Shown here: piece after piece, positions 54,282 through 64,000 of the stretch
Layout: each line of letters starts with the position of its first letter
Position numbering within the stretch: position 1 is the stretch's first letter
Assembly (NCBI GenBank): GCA_015478665.1
Contig: JADMII010000007.1
Span: forward strand, 85,597 to 149,596
DNA from: Dehalococcoidia bacterium
GTDB taxonomy: Bacteria; Chloroflexota; Dehalococcoidia; DSTF01; JACRBR01
Length of the DNA: 64,000 nt
Reading direction: 5' to 3'
Position numbers and translations under genes: made by a program
Notes under the pieces: generated by a model
Told to the model about the DNA's origin: nothing
Database searches by the model: none
The model's input: the letters and a program-made list of their open reading frames with translations, nothing else

Positions 54282-54827
54282 CTACTTTCCTGCCTTGCCG
54301 GCCTTGCCGGCCTTCCTGCGCACGCGCTCACCCAGGTAGCGGATGCCCTTCCCCTTGTAGGGCTCGGGCTTCCGCACCTTGCGGATGTTCGCGGCGATCT
54401 GCCCGACCAGCTCCTTGTCGATGCCGCGGACGTGGACGCGCGTCGTGCCCTCGACCTGGAGCTGGATGCCGGCCGGCGGCGTCACTTCGACCGGATGCGA
54501 GAAGCCGACGGAGAGTGTGACCTTCGGGCCGGCCTGCTGCGCGCGGTAGCCGACCCCCTGCAGCTCCAGCGTCTTCGTATAGCCATCGGAGACGCCGGTG
54601 ATCATGTTCGCCAGCAGCGACCGCGAGAGCCCGTGGAGCGCGCGCACCTGCTTCTCGTCGTTCTCGCGCGTCACCGTCACCTTGCCGTCGCCGAGGTCGA
54701 ACGCGACCTGCGGCGGGAACTCGCGCACGAGCTCGCCCTTCGGGCCCGTGACGCGCACGGTCGAGCCGTCGATGTCGAGCTCGACGCCCTTCGCGATCTG
54801 GATGGGAAGCTTGCCTATTCGTGACAT
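54282..54827 (-). CDS. rplF: 50S ribosomal protein L6
   Basis: A 181-residue L6 with two related domains near the factor-binding site. [19 protein letters not shown] opens it and [22 protein letters not shown] closes it, the family signature. Confidence 0.97.
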   Translation of the reverse strand: MSRIGKLPIQIAKGVELDIDGSTVRVTGPKGELVREFPPQVAFDLGDGKVTVTRENDEKQVRALHGLSRSLLANMITGVSDGYTKTLELQGVGYRAQQAGPKVTLSVGFSHPVEVTPPAGIQLQVEGTTRVHVRGIDKELVGQIAANIRKVRKPEPYKGKGIRYLGERVRRKAGKAGKAGK

Positions 54828-54831
54828 CGCC

Positions 54832-55224
54832 CTACCACACGTAACAGATGACTTCGCCGCCGATGCTGCGCCGCCAGGCGTCCTGGCCCGTCATGATCCC
54901 CTGCGGCGTCGACAGGATGGCGATGCCCAGCCCGCCGTAGACGCGCGGGATCTCGCGCTTCTGCACGTAGACGCGCAGGCCGGGCTTGCTCACCCGCTGG
55001 AGCCCCGTCAGCACCGGGTCCTTCTTGCCGGTGTAGTTCAGCTGCACCCGCATCAGCTTCTTGTTGGCTTCGTCCGTCAGCTCGTAGCCGCGGATGAATC
55101 CCTCTTTGCTGAGCACGTCCGCGATCGCCAGCTTCATCTTCGATGCCGGGATGTTCACGTACTCGTGCTTCGCCGTCACGGCGTTGCGGATCCGCGTCAG
55201 CATGTCCGCGATCGGGTCCGTCAT
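54832..55224 (-). CDS. rpsH: 30S ribosomal protein S8
   Basis: A 130-residue central-domain protein. MTDPIADMLTRIRNAVTAKH, RVSKPGLRVYV and GLGIAILSTPQGIMTGQDAW are diagnostic. ATG at 55224; the open frame to 55431 is only read-through of the intergenic region and rpsN. Confidence 0.97.
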   Translation of the reverse strand: MTDPIADMLTRIRNAVTAKHEYVNIPASKMKLAIADVLSKEGFIRGYELTDEANKKLMRVQLNYTGKKDPVLTGLQRVSKPGLRVYVQKREIPRVYGGLGIAILSTPQGIMTGQDAWRRSIGGEVICYVW

Positions 55225-55313
55225 GTTCAAGGCGTCGGCCTCCCTCGTTTCTCCCGTGCTCTCGCCCCCCGGCGAGCTTCGGGATGGGCCGCCCGCGGCG
55301 ACCCGGCTCGTCG

Positions 55314-55499
55314 CTACCAGCTCGACTTCTTCACGCCCGGCAGTTGCCCGCGCAGCGCCAGGCCGCGGAAGCAGATGCGACAGAGCGCAAAGTGACGGAT
55401 GTAGGCGCGCGGCCGGCCGCACAGCCGGCAACGGTTCTTCGCCCGCGTCGAGTACTTGGGCTCGCGATTCGCCCTGACGATCAACGATGTCTTGGCCAT
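55314..55499 (-). CDS. rpsN: 30S ribosomal protein S14, type Z (zinc-binding)
   Basis: A 61-residue S14 with Cys24, Cys27, Cys40 and Cys43 binding zinc ([20 protein letters not shown]). [19 protein letters not shown] opens it and [15 protein letters not shown] closes it. It lies directly after rplE; 90 bases separate it from rpsH. Confidence 0.97.
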   Translation of the reverse strand: MAKTSLIVRANREPKYSTRAKNRCRLCGRPRAYIRHFALCRICFRGLALRGQLPGVKKSSW

Positions 55500-55501
55500 C
55501 C

Positions 55502-56053
55502 CTACGTCCGATCCTTCGCGAACGGCATGCCCATCAGCTCGAGCAGCCGTCTGCCCTCTTCGTCCGTCTTCGCCGTCGTGACGATGTTCACCTGCATGCC
55601 GCGGATGCGGTCCACCTTGTCGTAGTCGATCTCCGGGAAGATCAGCTGCTCGCGCACGCCGAGGCTGAAGTTGCCGCGGCCGTCGAACGCCTTCGTCGGC
55701 ACGCCATGGAAATCGCGGATCCGCGGCAGGGCGGCGTTCAGCATGCGGTCGAGGAACTCGTACATGCGGTCGCCGCGCAGCGTCACCGACGCGCCGACGT
55801 TCATCCCCTCGCGGATCTTGAAGTTGGCGATCGCGCGCTTCGCCTTCGTCACCACCGGCTTCTGTCCCGTGATCGTCGCCAGGTCCGACGTCGCGGAGTC
55901 GACGGCGCGCGCGTTCTCCCGAGCCTCGCCGAGCCCGATGTTCAGCGTCACCTTCTCGACGCGCGGCGCCTGCATGACGTTCGCGTAGCTGAACTCGCGC
56001 ATCAACTCCGGCAGGATCTCGCTCCTGTAGCGTTCTTTCAGTCTCGGCGCCAT
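55502..56053 (-). CDS. rplE: 50S ribosomal protein L5
   Basis: A 183-residue 5S rRNA-binding protein of the central protuberance. [42 protein letters not shown] and [18 protein letters not shown] are family signatures. Its ATG overlaps the rplX stop by one base. Confidence 0.97.
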   Translation of the reverse strand: MAPRLKERYRSEILPELMREFSYANVMQAPRVEKVTLNIGLGEARENARAVDSATSDLATITGQKPVVTKAKRAIANFKIREGMNVGASVTLRGDRMYEFLDRMLNAALPRIRDFHGVPTKAFDGRGNFSLGVREQLIFPEIDYDKVDRIRGMQVNIVTTAKTDEEGRRLLELMGMPFAKDRT

Positions 56054-56406
56054 CAGTCGATGTCCTCGCCGCAGTTGCGGCAGACGCGGTGCTTCTCGTT
56101 GTTGCGGACGGTGAAGCCGACACGCGCCGGCTTGTTGCAGCTCTTGCAGATCACCATCACCTTCGACAGTGGCAGCGGCATCTCCTTCTCGATGATGCCG
56201 GCCTGGACGACCCCCGGCTGCTGCTTCGTGTGCCGCCTGGAGATGTTGATGCCGGTGACGAAGACCAGGTCTTCCGTCAGCTTCGGGCGGTGCCCCTTTA
56301 CCTTCACCAGGTCGCCGCCGCCGATCACCTGCCGCACGATCCCGGTCTTGCCGCGGTCGCGTCCGGCGAGGATCAGCACGTTGTCGTCGCGCTTGATCTT
56401 GCGCAT
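56053..56406 (-). CDS. rplX: 50S ribosomal protein L24
   Basis: A 117-residue KOW-domain protein that starts 50S assembly. [20 protein letters not shown] is the KOW signature; the C-terminus has a CxxC pair (ICKSCNK and CRNCGE), common in the family. A short insertion ([13 protein letters not shown]) precedes the QPG turn. Confidence 0.96.
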   Translation of the reverse strand: MRKIKRDDNVLILAGRDRGKTGIVRQVIGGGDLVKVKGHRPKLTEDLVFVTGINISRRHTKQQPGVVQAGIIEKEMPLPLSKVMVICKSCNKPARVGFTVRNNEKHRVCRNCGEDID

Positions 56407-56408
56407 CG

Positions 56409-56777
56409 CTACACCACCTCCGGCGCCAGCGAGACGATCTTCGTGAAGTTCCGCTCGCGCAGCTCGCGCGCCACCGGCCCGAAGATGCGCGTCCCCTTCG
56501 GGTTCTGCTTGTCCGAAAGCACCACCGCCGCGTTCTCGTCGAAGCGGATGTACGAGCCGTCCGGCCGGCCGTACGCCTTCGCGGTGCGCACGACGACGGC
56601 TTTCACGACGTCGCCCTTCTTGACGCCCGCGCCCGGCTGCGCCTGCTTCACCGAGGCGACGATGACATCGCCGACGCGCGCGTAACGCCGGCCCGAGCCG
56701 CCGAGCACGGTGATGCACATCAGCGAGCGCGCGCCCGAGTTGTCCGCGACCTTGAGCCGCGAGTACTGCTGGATCAC
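56409..56777 (-). CDS. rplN: 50S ribosomal protein L14
   Basis: A 122-residue, highly conserved inter-subunit bridge protein. [34 protein letters not shown] and [20 protein letters not shown] identify it. The start overlaps the rpsQ stop by four bases. Confidence 0.97.
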   Translation of the reverse strand: MIQQYSRLKVADNSGARSLMCITVLGGSGRRYARVGDVIVASVKQAQPGAGVKKGDVVKAVVVRTAKAYGRPDGSYIRFDENAAVVLSDKQNPKGTRIFGPVARELRERNFTKIVSLAPEVV

Positions 56778-57355
56778 GCCTCGCCCTCCTCGCGCGTCGC
56801 GGCCGCGTCCTCAGCGAGCGCGTCGACCTGCCCGGCCGGCGCCAGCGGCGTGTCATCGACGATCTCGATGTCCGGCTCCGTCGCCATCGGCTCCTCCGCC
56901 GGCGGCGCGACGGCAGCCTCCGCCGGCTGCGCGATCACCGGCGCCTCGACGGCGTCCGCGATCATGCGCGAGGCCGCCTCGGCATCGCCCGTCGCGCCAA
57001 CAGGCGTCGCCGCCTCGGCCGTGCGCGAGTCCGCCTCTGCGGCCGCCGCCGCGCGCGTCTCTTCGATGATGCGGGCGCCGATCTCGCGCGGCGCCACCTC
57101 GGCGACGTCGCCCTTCGTCACGACCTCGACGACGCGCCAGCGCTTCTCGCGCGAGAGCGGGCGCGTTTCGGCGATGCGGACGATGTCGCCCAGGCGGCAC
57201 GCGTTGTGCTCGTCGTGCGCCTTGTAGCGCAGCGTGCGGCGCAGCGTCTTGCCGTAGAGCCGGTGCCGCTTCTGGCGGTCGACGCGCACGACGACGGTCT
57301 TGTCCATCTTGTTGCTGATCACCGTTCCCAGCTGCGCCTTTTCGAGCGATCCCAT
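56774..57355 (-). CDS. rpsQ: 30S ribosomal protein S17 with a long acidic tail
   Basis: A 193-residue protein of which only residues ~1-85 are S17 ([53 protein letters not shown]). The remaining ~108 residues are an Ala/Glu/Pro-rich, low-complexity tail. The frame continues cleanly to the stop that overlaps rplN, so the tail is part of the gene. Confidence 0.95.
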   Translation of the reverse strand: MGSLEKAQLGTVISNKMDKTVVVRVDRQKRHRLYGKTLRRTLRYKAHDEHNACRLGDIVRIAETRPLSREKRWRVVEVVTKGDVAEVAPREIGARIIEETRAAAAAEADSRTAEAATPVGATGDAEAASRMIADAVEAPVIAQPAEAAVAPPAEEPMATEPDIEIVDDTPLAPAGQVDALAEDAAATREEGEA

Positions 57356-57358
57356 CGG

Positions 57359-57604
57359 TTACTTCCTCCCGGCCACCTGCGGCGCGTAGTGCGCCGCCAG
57401 CTGGCGCTCCCGCTGCAGCGTGCGAATGCGGGCGATCTGGCGGGTGATGTTCGACTTCTCCCTCGTGTTCGTCTGCTGGCGCGTCGTCAGCTGCAGCCGC
57501 ACCGTGAAGAGCCGCCGGTACGCTTCCGTCAGCTCCTTGTCGAGGGTCTCGTCGGAGAGCCCGCGCAGGTGCTCCGCGCGCTCCTTCTTCTTGCGTCCGG
57601 CCAT
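57359..57604 (-). CDS. rpmC: 50S ribosomal protein L29
   Basis: An 81-residue two-helix protein by the exit tunnel. LRGLSDETLDKELTEAYRRLF and LTTRQQTNTREKSNITRQIARI identify it. ATG at 57604 overlaps the rplP stop. Confidence 0.96.
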   Translation of the reverse strand: MAGRKKKERAEHLRGLSDETLDKELTEAYRRLFTVRLQLTTRQQTNTREKSNITRQIARIRTLQRERQLAAHYAPQVAGRK

Positions 57605-58023
57605 CAGATCCCCTCGCGTTCCTTGGCCACGGTGCGCGTCTCGACGGAGAGCTTGTGCGAGGCCAGGCGGAGCGCCTCGCGCGCCAGGTCCTCCTTGACG
57701 CCGGCCACCTCGAACAGCATGCGCCCCGGCTTGACGACGGCGACGAAGTGGTCGGGCGCCCCCTTGCCGCTGCCCATGCGCGTCTCCGCCGGCTTCGACG
57801 TCACCGGCTTGTCCGGGAAGATGCGGATCCACACCTTGCCGCCGCGCTTCAGCTCGTGCGTGATCGCGCGCCGCGCCGCCTCGATCTGGCGGCTGTCGAT
57901 CCAGGCGGCGCCGATCGCCTGTAGGCCGAACTCGCCGAAGCTCACTTCGTTGCCACTGTTCGCCTGGCCGCGACGGTGGCCGCGGTGCTGTTTCCGGAAT
58001 TTCTGTCGTTTGGGTTGCAGCAT
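57604..58023 (-). CDS. rplP: 50S ribosomal protein L16
   Basis: A 139-residue protein near the A site. [15 protein letters not shown] opens it; [28 protein letters not shown] and [21 protein letters not shown] are canonical. Confidence 0.97.
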   Translation of the reverse strand: MLQPKRQKFRKQHRGHRRGQANSGNEVSFGEFGLQAIGAAWIDSRQIEAARRAITHELKRGGKVWIRIFPDKPVTSKPAETRMGSGKGAPDHFVAVVKPGRMLFEVAGVKEDLAREALRLASHKLSVETRTVAKEREGI

Positions 58024-58029
58024 CGCCCG

Positions 58030-58767
58030 TTACTCGCCCGCCACCGTGGCCCGCGCGCCCTCGCCCGGCCCGGGGATCGCCGGCGAACCTTCGGACGCGC
58101 TCGGTCCGCCGCCCGCTTCTTCCGGCCGCCGCTTCGGCTCCGGCATGATCTCGCCCTTGTAGATCCACACTTTCACGCCGATGCGCCCGAACGTCGTGTG
58201 CGCCTCGGCGATGCCGAAGTCGATGTCCGCGCGCAGCGTGTGCAGCGGGATCTGGCCCTGCTTCTCCGACTCGCGGCGGGACATCTCGGAGCCGCCCAGC
58301 CGGCCGCCGACGACCACCTTGATCCCCTTCGCGCCGCGCTGCATCGTCCGCTGCACCGTCTGCTTAATCGCACGACGGAAGGCGACGCGCCGCTGCAGCT
58401 GCTCGGCGATGCTGCGCGCGACGAGGTAGGCATCGAGCTCCGGCTGACGGATCTCGTTGATGTTCACCCGCACGCGCTTGCCTGTCGACTTCTCCAGCTC
58501 CGAGCGCAGCTGGTCGACGTTCGCGCCGCTGCGGCCGATGACGATGCCGGGCTTCGCCGTGCTGATCGTCACGGTCAGCTGGTTCGGGTTACGGTCGATC
58601 TCGACGCGCGAGATGCCGGCGTCGACGCCGCGGACGTCCATGATCCGCTTGCGGATGGCGATGTCCTCGTGGAGCTGCGACTTGTAGTTCCGGTCGGCGT
58701 ACCACTTGCTCTGCCAGTCGTAGATGACGCCGACGCGGAACCCTGTCGGGTGTACTTTGTGACCCAC
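58030..58767 (-). CDS. rpsC: 30S ribosomal protein S3
   Basis: A 245-residue mRNA-entry protein with a KH domain (KPGIVIGRSGANVDQL) and C-terminal GRLGGSEMSRRE. The start is GTG at 58767 (GHKVHPTGFRVGV follows), overlapping the rplV stop and preceded by GGAGGA. A ~25-residue Pro/Gly/Glu tail ends it. Confidence 0.97.
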   Translation of the reverse strand: MGHKVHPTGFRVGVIYDWQSKWYADRNYKSQLHEDIAIRKRIMDVRGVDAGISRVEIDRNPNQLTVTISTAKPGIVIGRSGANVDQLRSELEKSTGKRVRVNINEIRQPELDAYLVARSIAEQLQRRVAFRRAIKQTVQRTMQRGAKGIKVVVGGRLGGSEMSRRESEKQGQIPLHTLRADIDFGIAEAHTTFGRIGVKVWIYKGEIMPEPKRRPEEAGGGPSASEGSPAIPGPGEGARATVAGE

Positions 58768-59099
58768 TACTGTTCCTCCACGATTACCGTCACGTGACTC
58801 GTGCGGCGGAGTATCGGCGCGACTCGCCCGCGCGCCTTCGCCTTGAACCGCTTCAGCGTCCGCGACTCGCCCGCATACGCGCGCTTGATGCGCAGCGCCT
58901 CGGCATCGAGCGCGTAGTTGTTCTCCGCGTTCGACGCGGCGGACTTCACCACCTTCTCCACCAGCCGCGCATGCGGCGTCGGCAGGAAGCGCAGCATCAT
59001 GATCGCCTCGTCGACGCGCTTGCCGGGAAGCTGATCCAGCACGAGCCGGATCTTGCGGGCCGAAACAGGAAGGTATTTTGCCGTCGCGCTGACTTCCAT
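58767..59099 (-). CDS. rplV: 50S ribosomal protein L22
   Basis: A 110-residue exit-tunnel protein whose loop contacts macrolides. VSATAKYLPVSARKIRLVLDQL and KRFKAKARGRVAPILRRTSHVTVIV are diagnostic. Confidence 0.97.
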   Translation of the reverse strand: MEVSATAKYLPVSARKIRLVLDQLPGKRVDEAIMMLRFLPTPHARLVEKVVKSAASNAENNYALDAEALRIKRAYAGESRTLKRFKAKARGRVAPILRRTSHVTVIVEEQ

Positions 59100-59173
59100 C
59101 GCCGTCCTTCACGCGGGCAGCCGCCGCGGCCACCCTCGATGCTTCGCGCACCCGTACGTGCGCCGTTTCCTCG

Positions 59174-59488
59174 CTACGTTCGGGCGCCGCCGCCCGGGCC
59201 ACCGCCGCGCTGCTGCGATGCCTTCTCCGACTTGCTGGTGTGGCCGCGGAAGTGGCGCGTCAGCGCGAACTCCCCGAGCTTGTGGCCCACCATGTTCTCC
59301 GACACGAAGATCGGCACGTGCCGCCGCCCGTCGTGGACGCCGATCGTCAGGCCTACCATCTCCGGCATGATCGTCGAGGCGCGCGACCAGGTGCGGATCA
59401 CGGTGCGCGCGTTCGTACGCTTGACGACTTCGACCTTGCGCATGAGCTTGGGCTCGATGAACGGCCCCTTCTTGATCGATCGCGACAT
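59174..59488 (-). CDS. rpsS: 30S ribosomal protein S19
   Basis: A 104-residue head protein. [41 protein letters not shown] and [13 protein letters not shown] are canonical; the Gly-rich C-terminus is slightly extended. The 74 bases to rplV hold no gene. Confidence 0.97.
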   Translation of the reverse strand: MSRSIKKGPFIEPKLMRKVEVVKRTNARTVIRTWSRASTIMPEMVGLTIGVHDGRRHVPIFVSENMVGHKLGEFALTRHFRGHTSKSEKASQQRGGGPGGGART

Positions 59489-60316
<828 letters not shown>

Positions 60317-60318
60317 CG

Positions 60319-60615
60319 CTATACGCCCTCGAACAGTTCGATCTTCTCGCCGGGCGCGAGCGTCACGACCGCCTTCTTCCAGTCCGGCTGCTTCGTCGCA
60401 TTGCGACCGTAGCGCCGCACCTTGCCCTTCATCATGCAGGTGTTGACCGCCGTCACCCGGACCTCGAAGGTGGCCTCGACGGCCTCCTTCACCTGCAGCT
60501 TGTTGGCGCGCTTGTCGACCTCGAACGCGTACTTGCCGATCGCGGTCATGTTCTGCGCCTTCTCCGTGATCAGCGGCCGCAGGATGATGCCATAGGCGTG
60601 CAGTTGTTTGGGCAT
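60319..60615 (-). CDS. rplW: 50S ribosomal protein L23
   Basis: A 98-residue protein at the tunnel exit that docks SRP and trigger factor. [33 protein letters not shown] and the loop region [20 protein letters not shown] are typical. Confidence 0.97.
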   Translation of the reverse strand: MPKQLHAYGIILRPLITEKAQNMTAIGKYAFEVDKRANKLQVKEAVEATFEVRVTAVNTCMMKGKVRRYGRNATKQPDWKKAVVTLAPGEKIELFEGV

Positions 60616-60616
60616 C

Positions 60617-61276
60617 TCAGGCCTCCGCCTTCACGACCCGCTTCTTCGCCCGCTCGCCGCCCCAGAGCGCCTCGGCGCCGCGGACGGCCTCGACCGTCAT
60701 CAGCAGGCCCTGGCTCGCCAGCATGTCCGCCACATTCAGGCAGGCGGCCGGCAGCAGGCTCACCTTCTGCAGGTTGCCCGCGCTCGCCTTCACGACGCCG
60801 TCCGGCTGACCGGTAACGACGAGCACCGAGCGCTCGAAGCCGAGCGCCCGCAATACGCCGGCCATCGCCTTCGTGCTCGGCGTCGTGTTCGGCAGGCTCT
60901 GCACGACGCGCAGCGAGCCGTCGGCGGCCTTCGCCGAGAGCACCGAGCGGATCGCCAGGCGCCGCATGCGCTTCGGCAGGTCCTTCGCGTAGCTGCGCGG
61001 CCGCGGCCCATGCACGATGCCGCCGTGGCGGTGCTGCGGCGCGCGGATGCCGCCCTGCCGCGACGCGCCGGTACCCTTCTGCTTGCGGATCTTGCGCGTC
61101 GAGCCGGCGACCTCGCCGCGCGTCTTCGTCGTCGCCGTGCCGACGCGCCGGTTCGCCAGCGTCGCGACGAGCGCCTGGTGCACGACGGGGGCGTTCGGCG
61201 CGATGCCGAACACGGCGTCATCGACCTCGATGCTCTCCACTTCCTTGCCGGCGATGTCGTGCACGCTCAGTTTCAT
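60617..61276 (-). CDS. rplD: 50S ribosomal protein L4
   Basis: A 219-residue protein lining the exit tunnel. VHQALVATLANRRVGTATTKTR, RKQKGTGASRQGGIRAPQHRHGG and GPRPRSYAKDLPKRMRR are the conserved blocks. In E. coli L4 represses the S10 operon; no leader is seen here. Confidence 0.97.
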   Translation of the reverse strand: MKLSVHDIAGKEVESIEVDDAVFGIAPNAPVVHQALVATLANRRVGTATTKTRGEVAGSTRKIRKQKGTGASRQGGIRAPQHRHGGIVHGPRPRSYAKDLPKRMRRLAIRSVLSAKAADGSLRVVQSLPNTTPSTKAMAGVLRALGFERSVLVVTGQPDGVVKASAGNLQKVSLLPAACLNVADMLASQGLLMTVEAVRGAEALWGGERAKKRVVKAEA

Positions 61277-61278
61277 CG

Positions 61279-61914
61279 CTACTTCTTCTTGCCCTGCTTG
61301 ACCGCGCGGCGGATGCGCACGGTGCCGTTGGTCGCGCCGGGGACCGCGCCTTCGATCAGCAGCAGTCCCTTGCCCTCGTCCTTGGCAATGATGCGCAGGT
61401 TCTTCGCCGTCACCTGCGCCGCGCCCATGTGGCCGGCCATGTGCTGGCCCTTGTACACGCGCCCCGGCGTCGTGCCGGCGCCGATCGACCCCGGCGCCCG
61501 GTGGCGGTCCGACTGGCCGTGCGTCTTCGGGCCACCGCTGAAGTTCCAGCGCCGCACGCCGCCCGCGAAGCCGCGACCGCGCGAGACGCCGACGACGTCG
61601 ACCAGGTCGCCCTCCTCGAACAGATCGAGGCCCACCCGGTCGCCGACGCTGTACGTCTCATCGCCGACGACGCGGAACTCGCGCAGCAGGCGGAAGTCGC
61701 CGAGCTTCTTCAGGTGCCCGCGCATGGCGCTGTTGAGACGCTTGCGCATGCCGTAGCCCACCTGGACCGCCGCGTAGCCGTCCTTCTCGGCGCTCTTCAC
61801 CTGGGTGACGACGACGGGACCGGCCTCGACCACGGTGACACCGTGGATGCGGCCCTCCTTGTCGAACACCTGCGTCATGCCCAGCTTGCGGCCGAGCAGC
61901 CCCTCGAGTGGCAT
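61279..61914 (-). CDS. rplC: 50S ribosomal protein L3
   Basis: A 211-residue early assembly protein. [36 protein letters not shown] and [22 protein letters not shown] identify it; the last contains the conserved Gln/His near the peptidyl transferase centre. Confidence 0.98.
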   Translation of the reverse strand: MPLEGLLGRKLGMTQVFDKEGRIHGVTVVEAGPVVVTQVKSAEKDGYAAVQVGYGMRKRLNSAMRGHLKKLGDFRLLREFRVVGDETYSVGDRVGLDLFEEGDLVDVVGVSRGRGFAGGVRRWNFSGGPKTHGQSDRHRAPGSIGAGTTPGRVYKGQHMAGHMGAAQVTAKNLRIIAKDEGKGLLLIEGAVPGATNGTVRIRRAVKQGKKK

Positions 61915-61924
61915 CGCCGTCCCT

Positions 61925-62233
61925 CTACAACTTGATCTCGATGTCGACGCCGGACGGCAGCTGGAGGCGCATCAGCGTGTCCACCGTCTTCGACGTCGGC
62001 TCGAGGATGTCGATCAGCCGCTTGTGCGTGCGAATCTCGAACTGCTCCTGCGAGTCCTTGTGCACGAAGGGCGAGCGGATCACGCAGAACTTCCTGATCT
62101 CCGTCGGCAGCGGGATCGGACCGGCGACGGCGGCGCCGGTGCGCTCGGCGGCCTCCACGATCTGCTCGGCCGACTGGTCGAGGATGCGGTGGTCGAACGC
62201 CTTCAGCCGGATCCGGATCTTCTGCCTTGCCAT
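61925..62233 (-). CDS. rpsJ: 30S ribosomal protein S10
   Basis: A 102-residue S10 (NusE), also a NusB partner in antitermination. [45 protein letters not shown] and the end strand [11 protein letters not shown] are canonical. It directly follows fusA; tuf is missing from the usual place. Confidence 0.98.
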   Translation of the reverse strand: MARQKIRIRLKAFDHRILDQSAEQIVEAAERTGAAVAGPIPLPTEIRKFCVIRSPFVHKDSQEQFEIRTHKRLIDILEPTSKTVDTLMRLQLPSGVDIEIKL

Positions 62234-62293
62234 ACCTTCGCCTTCTGCCCGCCTTTTGCCCGCGACGGTGACGCCGCGCCGGCCTTCGCGCCG

Positions 62294-64000
62294 CTAGACC
62301 CCGGCGCGCACCACGCGCTTCGAGCGCGTCCCGACGATTTTCTCCGCCACGTTCCTCGGCACTTCCTCGTAGTGGTCGAACTCCATGCTGTAGCTCGCGC
62401 GGCCCTGCGAGAGGGAACGCAGTTCGGTAGCGTATCCGAACGTCTCCGCGAGCGGAACCATCGCCCGGATCACCTTCAGGTTGCCGCGCTGGTCGTAGTC
62501 CGTGATCTGGCCGCGGCGGGCGCTGACGTCGCCGAGGACGTCGCCGTAGAATTCTTCCGGCGTGCTGATCTCGAGCCGCATCACCGGCTCCAGCAAGACG
62601 GGCTGCGCCTTGTCCATCGCCGCCTGGAACGCCATCGACCCGGCCGTCTTGAACGCCATCTCCGATGAGTCGACCGGGTGGTAGTCGCCGCCGACGAGTG
62701 TCACGCGCACATCGATCACCGGGTAGCCGGCGACGACGCCGCTCTCGAGCGCGCTGCGCACGCCCTCTTCGGTCGGCTTGATGAACTCCTTCGGCACTTC
62801 GGCGCCGACGACCTTGTCGACCCACTCGAAGCCCGCGCCGCGCTCCAGCGGCTCGATCTCGACCCGCGCGACGCCGAACTGGCCGCGGCCGCCGGTCTGG
62901 CGCACGAAGCGTCCCTCGGCGCGCGCCGCCTGCTTGATCGTCTCCTTGAACGCCACCTCTGGCCGGCCGACGTTCGACTCGACGCGGAACTCGCGCTTCA
63001 TGCGGTCGACGATGACATCGAGATGCAGTTCGCCCATGCCGGAGAGGATGGTCTGGCCCGTGTCCTGGTCGTACTTCATCCGGAAGCTCGGGTCCTCTTC
63101 GGCGAGCTTGCTCAGCGCCTCGCCCATGCGGTCCTGGTCGTCCTTCGTCTTCGGCTCGATGGCGATGTGGATCACCGGCTCCGGGAAGGTGATCGACTCG
63201 AGCACCACCGGCTGCGACGGGTCGCAGAGCGTGTCGCCGGTCGTCGTCACCTTCATCCCCATCGCCGCGATGCCGCCGGCGCCGACCTCCGGCACTTCCT
63301 CGCGATGGTTCGCGTGCATCTGCATGATCCGGCTCACGCGCTCGGTCTTCTCGCGCGTCGAGTTGTAGACGCTGGTGCCGGAGGTCAGGCGACCCGAGTA
63401 GACGCGGAAGTAGGCGAGGCGGCCGACGTACGGGTCGCTGACGATCTTGAAGGCCAGCGCCGAGAACGGCTCCTCGTCGGTCGGGCGCCGCTCGATCTCG
63501 CCACCCGTCTTCGGATCCGTGCCGAGCACCGGCGGTACTTCTTGCGGCGACGGCAGATACGCCACCACGGCGTCGAGCAGCAGCCGCACGCCCTTGTTCT
63601 TCAGCGCGCTGCCGCAGAGCACCGGCGTCGCCGCGCTGGCGAGCGTCACGCGGCGCAGCGCCGCGACGATCTCGTGCTTCGTCAGCCCGTGGCCTTCGAG
63701 GATGCTCAGCTCCGTCTGCTCGTCCACGTCGCCGATGGCGTAGATCATCTTCTCGCGCCACTCCGCCGCCTCGGCCGCGTACGTCTGCGGGATCTCGGCG
63801 ACGACCGGCGGGTCGTCGCGCTCGCCGCTGAACGTGTACGACTTCATCTCGATGAGGTCGATCACGCCCTCGAACTCCGCTTCGGCGCCGATCGGGATCT
63901 GGACCGGCACCGGCTTCGAACCGAGGCGCTCGACGATCATTTCGACCGTGCGCCAGAAGTTCGCGCCCATGCGGTCCATCTTGTTCACGAAGCAGATGCG
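62294..64000 (-). CDS. fusA: Elongation factor G, N-terminus outside the window
   Basis: About 568 residues of the translocation GTPase EF-G. At the edge is [10 protein letters not shown], the G4 guanine-specificity motif, so the P-loop and switches lie beyond position 64000. Domains II-V follow: domain II at [20 protein letters not shown], domain III/IV with [18 protein letters not shown] and GGRGQFG, and domain V ending in [20 protein letters not shown]. The stop is 60 bases before rpsJ. Confidence 0.97.
   Translation of the reverse strand, partial: RICFVNKMDRMGANFWRTVEMIVERLGSKPVPVQIPIGAEAEFEGVIDLIEMKSYTFSGERDDPPVVAEIPQTYAAEAAEWREKMIYAIGDVDEQTELSILEGHGLTKHEIVAALRRVTLASAATPVLCGSALKNKGVRLLLDAVVAYLPSPQEVPPVLGTDPKTGGEIERRPTDEEPFSALAFKIVSDPYVGRLAYFRVYSGRLTSGTSVYNSTREKTERVSRIMQMHANHREEVPEVGAGGIAAMGMKVTTTGDTLCDPSQPVVLESITFPEPVIHIAIEPKTKDDQDRMGEALSKLAEEDPSFRMKYDQDTGQTILSGMGELHLDVIVDRMKREFRVESNVGRPEVAFKETIKQAARAEGRFVRQTGGRGQFGVARVEIEPLERGAGFEWVDKVVGAEVPKEFIKPTEEGVRSALESGVVAGYPVIDVRVTLVGGDYHPVDSSEMAFKTAGSMAFQAAMDKAQPVLLEPVMRLEISTPEEFYGDVLGDVSARRGQITDYDQRGNLKVIRAMVPLAETFGYATELRSLSQGRASYSMEFDHYEEVPRNVAEKIVGTRSKRVVRAGV

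Overview
The window looks like a GC-rich chromosome segment from a member of the Chloroflexota (a Dehalococcoidia/Thermomicrobia-type relative is my best guess). The reasons are the high GC content, frequent TTG/GTG starts, a KaiC-like ATPase, tandem zinc-ribbon protein, class F sortase, CsbD, and a full S10-spc-alpha ribosomal cluster ending truA-rplM-rpsI. No rRNA or tRNA gene was seen, so the taxonomy is inference.

Layout. 0-14 kb is housekeeping: the end of purC, a RidA protein, an otsA-otsB trehalose fusion preceded by a c-di-AMP (ydaO/yuaA) riboswitch, small stress proteins, hisA, rpsA (four S1 domains), clpC, a PadR regulator and an iron alcohol dehydrogenase. 13.9-18.8 kb holds cell-surface and hydrolase genes. 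19.0-20.9 kb is a three-gene metal operon (ArsR/SmtB sensor, CDF exporter, MgtC). 21.0-30.7 kb is the most unusual block: a BlaI/MecI/CopY repressor and an M56 metalloprotease, a Cys-rich copper storage protein, four thioredoxin-fold proteins, CcdA, a sortase and a cytochrome c biogenesis protein. Four copies of one CTACTAC-type inverted repeat lie at promoters across this block, so it reads as a single repressor regulon for extracytoplasmic thiol/copper/cytochrome c functions.

30.9-33.5 kb is an operon of a small protein, a double-domain KaiC homologue and a response regulator. Its promoter has a run of 12 G inside the -35/-10 spacer, the classic design of a phase-variable promoter. 34.0-34.7 kb is a decaying type I-E-like CRISPR remnant without cas genes, broken by an IS3-family fragment. 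34.9-44.4 kb carries glnA, two HAD proteins, a deoxyhypusine-synthase-like protein, nhaA, a zinc-ribbon protein, murJ and rpsT.

44.6-64 kb (all minus strand) is fusA - S10 - spc - alpha - truA - rplM - rpsI, with no tuf between fusA and rpsJ. Several ribosomal proteins (S17, S20, L15) have long low-complexity C-terminal tails.

A recurring feature is a TANNNT box 5-7 nt before the start codon with no Shine-Dalgarno (hisA, 16.05, 18.13, 18.30, arsR, sortase, the KaiC operon, 38.64, murJ), which suggests many leaderless mRNAs.
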